Part shown: positions 58,816 to 64,000 of the stretch, piece after piece
How the letters are laid out: each line of letters starts with the position of its first letter
Position numbering within the stretch: position 1 is the stretch's first letter
Assembly (NCBI RefSeq): GCF_905220365.1
Contig: NC_061129.1
Coordinates: forward strand, 12,524,803-12,588,802
Source: Vanessa cardui
Taxonomy: Eukaryota > Arthropoda > Insecta > Lepidoptera > Nymphalidae
Reading direction: 5' to 3'
DNA: 64,000 nucleotides
The notes under the pieces: generated by a model
Seen by the model: only the letters and a program-made list of their open reading frames with translations
Database searches by the model: none
Told to the model about the DNA's origin: nothing
Made by a program: the position numbers and the translations under genes

Positions 58816-59235
58816 ATGCGAGTTTATAAACTCGAATGTGAGTGTGGTTTATCTTACATAGGCCAAACAAAGAGAAGTATCGGTACCAGGGTCAAGGAAC
58901 ATATAGGAGATGTCAAAAATAGGCGTTCTTCTAAGTCTGCAGTCTGTGAACATGCTCTGGATAAACCTAACCATTTTATCCGATTTGATAAACCACAGAT
59001 CCTCGCTAGAGAACACAGATTCATTCCTAGAATGATACGCGAGGCTATTGAAATTCAAAAACATCCGAACTTCAATAGAGAAGATGGTTGGAGACTTTCT
59101 AACACCTGGGATCCACTTATTAAAAATTTGAAATCCCAAATCCAACAGACTGCAAGACCTAAAGATACAGTTAGTGCCTTCTGCGTGCAACCGGAACGTT
59201 ACTCAAGATATCAATTGAGAAATCGTTGGCGGTAG
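58816..59235 (+). CDS. PLE C-terminal GIY-YIG endonuclease, right arm
   Basis: The open frame of 139 codons corresponds to the DNA-nicking endonuclease that PLEs carry after their reverse transcriptase. A CxC motif (C8, C10) precedes the GLSYIGQT block (YIG at 14-16). R25 and E28 follow in TRVKEH, then a CEH at 44-46 and a REAIEI helix (75-80) that should hold the catalytic glutamate, and a family-typical tail containing NREDGWRLSN. The full-length protein would have several hundred residues of reverse transcriptase before this; here the ATG is provided by the 49-bp spacer, so translation as a free domain is possible only if the unit is transcribed. No promoter was recognised. Confidence 0.85.
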   Translation: MRVYKLECECGLSYIGQTKRSIGTRVKEHIGDVKNRRSSKSAVCEHALDKPNHFIRFDKPQILAREHRFIPRMIREAIEIQKHPNFNREDGWRLSNTWDPLIKNLKSQIQQTARPKDTVSAFCVQPERYSRYQLRNRWR

Positions 59236-59283
59236 TTGTTAATAATATTTCCTTTGTTCTTCAAATAGACGAATGTCATCTTA

Positions 59284-59330
59284 GTCTACCCGTGACCACG
59301 AACACTGCAAAGTGCTCGAAACGTCGGGAT
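59284..59330 (+). ncRNA. Hammerhead-ribozyme-like remnant in PLE arm
   Basis: The string CACTGCAAAGTG (a possible stem II hairpin) is followed by CTCGAAACGTCGGG, which has the GAAA and GTC elements of a hammerhead ribozyme. PLEs are known to carry such ribozymes. The other core box, CTGATGA, is not intact; GTGACCACGA occupies its place. The mirror copy is at 58270-58316 and a third at about 36123-36171. Activity is doubtful. Confidence 0.4.
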
Positions 59331-59692
59331 GTTTTAAAAATAATTAATATACGCGATTCATCCGTTATAATTAGTTTTATTTAAATACTGCATAGTGTCT
59401 TGCAATGTTCACAGTTTGTCAGTCATTCAATAATATATTGTGCACGTAGTATACATATAAACCGTCGTCTTGACTCACTATATCTATTTAAAGAAGCCGC
59501 ATCAAAATCCGTTGCGTAGTTTCAATGATTAAAGCATACATAGGGACAGAGAAAGCGACTTTGTTTTATACTATGTATTGATGAATTGATGAAGCATATC
59601 ACTATCAGCGACCTGATTATTTCGAATATAATTTATAATAAACACACTATAATTTTACATTACATATTAGTTTTTTAGCTTGGTAGTTATTT

Positions 59693-59726
59693 TTGGTAGA
59701 ATCTTAATACTTTAAGATTCTACCAA
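59693..59726. repeat. Perfect 15-bp inverted repeat
   Basis: TTGGTAGAATCTTAA and its complement around a 4-nt loop TACT. Possibly a small foldback. Confidence 0.65.
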
Positions 59727-60180
59727 CTACTTAAGATTTTAATTTAATTTATAAAAATATGTGCTTGTAAGAGCATTAGCTCCTATGGTACTTAATGATG
59801 TTACTATTTTTATATACAATGATTAGCTATCCTGTTAATTCGATGTTTCTAATTCTTACTATCACAACCTATCTTTTTGAGCAGTAACGTTTACAACTGG
59901 TCAATTGACGCTGGTTTTTAATATAAACTATTTTAATACGTCAAACGTTGATTGTAATGCTTCGGACATCAGATAGTAGAGAGTTAATGGTATTCAATTG
60001 TAAAGCTTTGAGTCGCTCACAGTTCAAAGTAGCTTGAGTTGAACATGTGTCACGTTTAAATTGTTTAGTAGTGGACACTGATTACATTTTCGGAGCAACG
60101 TTCGTGCTGTTTGACTCTAGATAGCTTCGAGTTATTTGTTTTTATTTTTTGTTAACATGTATTTTCAATCATATTACCCA

Positions 60181-60366
60181 CTAGCTGTGTCGGTGACTTT
60201 GTGTGCGTTTGAATTTAACGAAAAAGTTAGTGTTGTCGCCTAAGTTACTCCTTATTACTGTTCTACCAGTGAAAGACCCATCAAAATCGGTCCAGCCGTA
60301 CCAGAGATCGGTCGGAACAAACAGACAGACAGACAATAATTATCAAAAATGTAACTTTGATATACA
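60181..60366 (-). mobile_element. Helitron-like H1 fragment
   Basis: The CTAG end at 60181-60184 is followed by CTGTGTCGGTGAC and by GTTACTCCTTATTAC and ATCGGTCCAGCCGTACCAG as in other H1 copies. The 5' TC end is not recognisable. Confidence 0.55.
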
Positions 60367-60369
60367 TAT

Positions 60370-61010
60370 ATTGTATTTTTTATATTTAGAATAAAAATAC
60401 TTATTATGAATCATATCTTACTTAAATAAAACAAATATGTTTAGGTATATTACAGTGAATGAATCATTTATTACTAAGTAAAGGAGTATACAATAAATTA
60501 TAATCGCCTAATTAGTTATTCTGACTTACATTAAACACGGTATCAGACGCAACAGGATGATTTATGGTACGCTAGTGATGCGCTATGGATTTTGTTGTCA
60601 AGTTTATCTCTATATAATAATTATTTTTTTTTGAAAATATGTATTGCTATTATAGTTGTTTTTTGTATCGAAGTTCTTTTTGTGGATTACTGTAAAGTGA
60701 TCTGGTAGAAATCATAAGTTAAAAACAGCGTTATATAAATATTATATTTTCTTCTCATTCTATCTGTCAGATTCTATTGTATAAAGTTTTATATAATAAT
60801 ATTCAAACTATTTTTATTATATATTGATTAAATTTCAATAAAATGTTGCCATTAACTTTTAATTAATTTCAAACATATCAATTTCTTTCAAGTTGGGTAC
60901 ATCCTACAGGCCTACAAATACTCGTTTTGTTTTTCATTACTTTTTTATTCCTAGTGCTTAAAATAAAAAAATCCAAAACAAATATTTTAGGGATTCAACC
61001 ACATTTCTAT
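60370..61010. other. AT-rich stretch, nothing recognised
   Basis: No gene or repeat family recognised. Confidence 0.35.
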
Positions 61011-61139
61011 CTAACAACCTATATTGAAGCAGAGTGATGAAATACCTTCGAAATATAAAAGTGAGAAGACCGTTACAGATCTGCATTATTTACAGACTAT
61101 TACTGATCTTAGTTTATCTTCCCCTACGTTTACTAAACT

Positions 61140-61320
61140 GCCTTATCAGTCTAGTGGGTAGTTTATAAGGCTACAGATTCCAAGGTACTGGTTTCAAATC
61201 TCTAATTAGTTTAATACGAGTCCTTAGGTTTTCCTTTCAAAAAATACTCAGTGGCAGCTTGTTAGAAAGTTGGAAATGTTACGCTTCGCTCGTTGGAATT
61301 CCTTTCTGTAAAGACGAACT
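61140..61320 (+). repeat. tRNA-SINE-like sequence
   Basis: The head-like TCTAGTGGGTAGTTTATAAG and B-box-like GGTTTCAAATC are about 30 bp apart, followed by a body with TTTCAAAAAATACTCAGTGG. Class not determined. Confidence 0.45.
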
Positions 61321-61404
61321 ACCGATTGATCTTTTTTTTAAGTTTGTTATAAATTTTACTGTGTGAACCCATTTTGAATATATATTTTTTTTAATTTATT
61401 TGAG

Positions 61405-61640
61405 GTATTTCTTGGCTGACCTCGGCTCCAAATATAACTATAATTGTAACTACATTTTGTAATCGTAAATTTGCTTTTAAGTAGTCTAATATTTTTTATT
61501 TCATCTTACTTAGGAGAACTATAAAAAAAATTTTGAATATGCGATTATTTTTATTACATTTTAGTGCCTATAATTTGTTTCCGAATAGTGTTTTGTTTGA
61601 AGTCGGTTTTTCTTTTTGTTAAAATTTTTATTTATCGATC
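61405..61640. repeat. Dispersed repeat with GAAGTCGGTTTTTC edge
   Basis: Contains TTATTACATTTTAGTGC and ends TTTGAAGTCGGTTTTTC. Similar endings lie at 34100-34195 and, diverged, at 26530-26610. The edge is complementary to the start of the 33195 repeat. Confidence 0.4.
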
Positions 61641-62199
61641 GTATTGTTTTCCTCTTATTCTTTTAGATTGCGTTTGTGAACATACTTTTGCACTGTGTAT
61701 CATTTACGCAAATGGCTATTGAAGATTACCCAACGTCATATTATACATAGGGTATGTATATTTTGTTTTCTTTGTCTTAGATTTATGTACTACATTAATA
61801 AAGATTTGGAATCATATAACCAGAATTCTTTAATACTCATGAATGTATTTTTTTTTAATTATGTGTTTTTGATCTTAAGTATTATTTGAAATCAATTGTT
61901 TCACCATAAGATCATTATTTCCATTAGTTGATTTTATAATTTAATGAAAAGGTTTTATTAAACTTGCAATAATCACAACTTTGATATGTTAAAAAGAAAT
62001 ACTTCAAGCGAAATTAGAATCTCCATGTATTATAGTTTTAGAGTTTAAATTAAGTAAGCATGAACTGATTATTCAACCGAATTCAGGAACCTAATCAAAA
62101 ACATATAACGAAACTGTTCATGACGTCATTTCGTTTCTAAAAGGTTATTTTTGAAATAATTTTCGTATAAACAATTTACTTAAATGTTGAAAAGGAGTA

Positions 62200-62329
62200 A
62201 CTACTGATTTTCTTGCCGATTACGATAGAATCCACTTTCTGAACATGTGGTCATTTAATATATTTGTTAAATGACTAATCAAAAGTGCTTGTAAAAGCCT
62301 ACTTGAAAAAAGTATATTTTGATTTTGAT
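62200..62329 (+). mobile_element. LINE 3' tail fragment
   Basis: Contains GTGCTTGTAAAAGCCTACTTG and TTTTGATTTTGATAG, the end of the LINE family at 37166. Confidence 0.6.
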
Positions 62330-62970
62330 AGACTTATAATAAGGCGCATTATATGTACATTCAAAATATAATGTATAATAGCGACCATACGACTTGGTTA
62401 AATATTATTATATTTCGATACTGAAAATCTCTTTACTGCAACTACTTAATACGAAATCCAAATTGAATTTGCTCAGAAACTTTGAACACTTATTTCTTCT
62501 TGGTTAGTTCTGCAACGAAATTTAAAAACTTGCATACTTTATCACTTAAATTTTTTGAACAATGTGATCTTCCTTTAAAGTATTTACGGAAATGCGAAGT
62601 TGATATGTCTAATAGGAATTTAAATTGTATCTTATATTTAGATTTCATATGTACGGCCTATTTTATTTTTAACTTTGAATTGGTTTTTTGTAAAATTAAA
62701 TTAGATTTTAGCAAATTTAATTTATATAGAAATCCTACCTATATTCTATATATACACAGATACACGCTCATTGTCCAATACGGAAGCCAGAGAGAATTCG
62801 AGTAAAAGTTTTACTTGCCTTCAAAGGCACAGTAGTACATACACCCACTTAAACGTATTATGTTTTTATTACCCTGTGTCTAGAGACTAACTAAGATTTA
62901 CCACTTCTAGTTAATAGCTATCTGCGTTAATAGTGAAATACACAATATTTAATGGTGATATCGCATAAAT

Positions 62971-63031
62971 TGGCGGTGAATGCTTTACCTTCTCCTCAAA
63001 AGGAAGAGGAGGCCCTGCAGTGAGAAATTTG
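62971..63031 (+). repeat. SINE family A tail fragment
   Basis: Only TGGCGGTGAA and the distal AAGAGGAGGCCCTGCAGTGA region remain. Confidence 0.5.
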
Positions 63032-64000
63032 TTGTTGTGTTATTGAATTCTTTTTATATCTAAGAGTTTGAGATAGTATGCTCGTTTTTTAGAAGTCTAA
63101 TTAAACTTATGTTTTTTTTTTTTAATATTATTGATAAATTGTTTACTATTATAATGAGCATGTGTAAGTATAAGCGTACTTAAAATCTTGGTAACCAACG
63201 TTGGTGACGTATTGGTGATAGGTGAAATAATTCATATTTGATAATGAACCAATATCTATTGGCCGAAGTTAGAACCAACAGTTGACCCACATTTGCCAGC
63301 CCGCCTAACTTATATGAAATAAAAAATAATAATGATAAAATTTTATCAACAATAATAAGGTAAAATATATCCTAATAAATTGCCACTAAATCTTCGCTTG
63401 GTGGCAAAATCGCCATTTTCTTAAACGGCTTGCTTAGTAGAGCGTCGAACGACTTAGATCATTAATTTTATCTGGTCACGTCGCAGACAGCTTGCGACCA
63501 AGAGTACCCGCCTTTCCTGATACTTTATTTATGTTGTACGTGGAAGTAAGTACCGCTTGTTTTTATATTAATTGTTCATATAAAAAGAGTTAAAAATATT
63601 ACAACTACTGAATACTGCTATTTGGCAAGAATATCTGATAAGTGGATGATTTGTGGTGGGTGGAATTTAAAAAGTTGCCAATGTTTTTTTATTTCTAATT
63701 TCGGTTAGTCTGTCATCGAGTCATGGATGAAAATTTGATACTTTATATTATTAAATGTATTGTAAATCCTTATTTTATAGTTGCAGTTATTTAAATACGG
63801 TTATATAATTAATAGGCATAATTAGAATCATATATTTTTTTATAGTTGATTATACTTAAGCATTTACAATACAGCTATAGATTATATTATGTAACTCTGT
63901 ATGTGGCCTCTGCGCCCTTAAGCCGCTGAACCGATATTGGGGCAATTTAGTATGAAGATAGTGAGCCCTAACAAAGGACAAAGGAACACTTGTTAAATAC
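63032..64000. other. AT-rich stretch, nothing recognised
   Basis: A degenerate SINE B trace (ACTGAATACTGCTATTTGGC) lies at about 63605-63660. No gene recognised up to the window edge. Confidence 0.35.

Larger units (their letters stand above)
58182..59384. mobile_element. Penelope-like element as a palindromic head-to-head dimer
   Basis: The unit is flanked by a perfect 12-bp duplication ATACTGCATAGT (58170-58181 and 59385-59396). Arms 58216-58775 and 58825-59384, 560 bp each, are inverted copies that look identical wherever I compared them. A 49-bp spacer separates them. A 34-bp extension (58182-58215) is present on the left only. Each arm carries the C-terminal GIY-YIG endonuclease region and 3' region of a PLE, pointing outwards. 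The reverse transcriptase part is missing. A one-sided ~34-bp extension and inverted arms are known features of Penelope elements. Confidence 0.9.
58146..59581 (-). mobile_element. Helitron-like H2 copy split by PLE insertion
   Basis: Its CTAG end lies at 58146-58149 (plus strand CTAGCAACCCGCCCCGG) and its TC end at 59580-59581. The 1203-bp Penelope-like element plus its 12-bp duplication lies between. Gives the relative age: the Helitron is older than the PLE. Confidence 0.7.

Noticed and set aside
58410..59190. Two identical 113-codon frames in the PLE palindrome
   Set aside because: They are antisense to the endonuclease frame in each arm and are identical only because the arms are inverted copies.
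62482..62805. 107-codon plus-strand frame
   Set aside because: Composition follows the AT-rich background (Phe, Leu, Tyr, Lys, Asn) and no motif or neighbouring exon supports it.

Overview
The window looks like repeat-dense, AT-rich intergenic or intronic DNA from a butterfly or moth. The organism call rests on the repeats: tRNA-headed SINEs of a type common in butterflies, short Helitrons ending in CTAG, a BEL/Pao element, and a LINE with a TTTTGAT-type tail. I recognise no host exon, tRNA gene or rRNA gene. Every protein-coding signal I can name belongs to a mobile element.

Layout. 1-8.7 kb: unique AT-rich sequence with scattered SINE and Helitron fragments. 8.8-14.8 kb: a complete BEL/Pao LTR retrotransposon on the minus strand, with a single uninterrupted 1713-codon gag-pol frame, apparently identical 152-bp LTRs and a 5-bp target duplication. 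15-23 kb: Helitron and SINE copies; at 18.9-20.05 kb a hAT-type non-autonomous DNA transposon with CAAGAC-rich ends sits inside a SINE. 23.2-25.4 kb: a decayed Helitron (minus strand) with Rep remnants, split by a 3' LINE fragment. 26-36 kb: mostly unique AT-rich DNA with SINEs. 36.0-36.25 kb: a 247-bp inverted-repeat derivative of a Penelope-like element (PLE). 37.2-38.0 kb: a LINE reverse transcriptase C-terminus. 43.7-45.0 kb: a PIF/Harbinger element with the N-terminal part of its transposase. 46.8-56.1 kb: a run of SINE copies, one carrying a nested 792-bp hAT with a transposase C-terminal remnant. 57.9-59.6 kb: a MITE-like inverted repeat, then a Helitron split by a 1203-bp palindromic PLE with two head-to-head GIY-YIG endonuclease arms. 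The remainder is AT-rich with small fragments.

The most notable observation is the pair of PLE insertions at 36.0 and 58.2 kb. They share the same asymmetric design: 560-bp inverted arms in the larger copy, a 34-bp extension on one side only, and perfect 12-13 bp target duplications. This indicates that the inverted dimer itself behaves as an integrated unit. The nesting order gives relative ages: BEL and PLE insertions look young, the Helitrons and SINEs that host other insertions are older, and the LINE and Rep coding remnants are decayed. No computation or database search was run. Family names rest on motifs, ends and target duplications read by eye.
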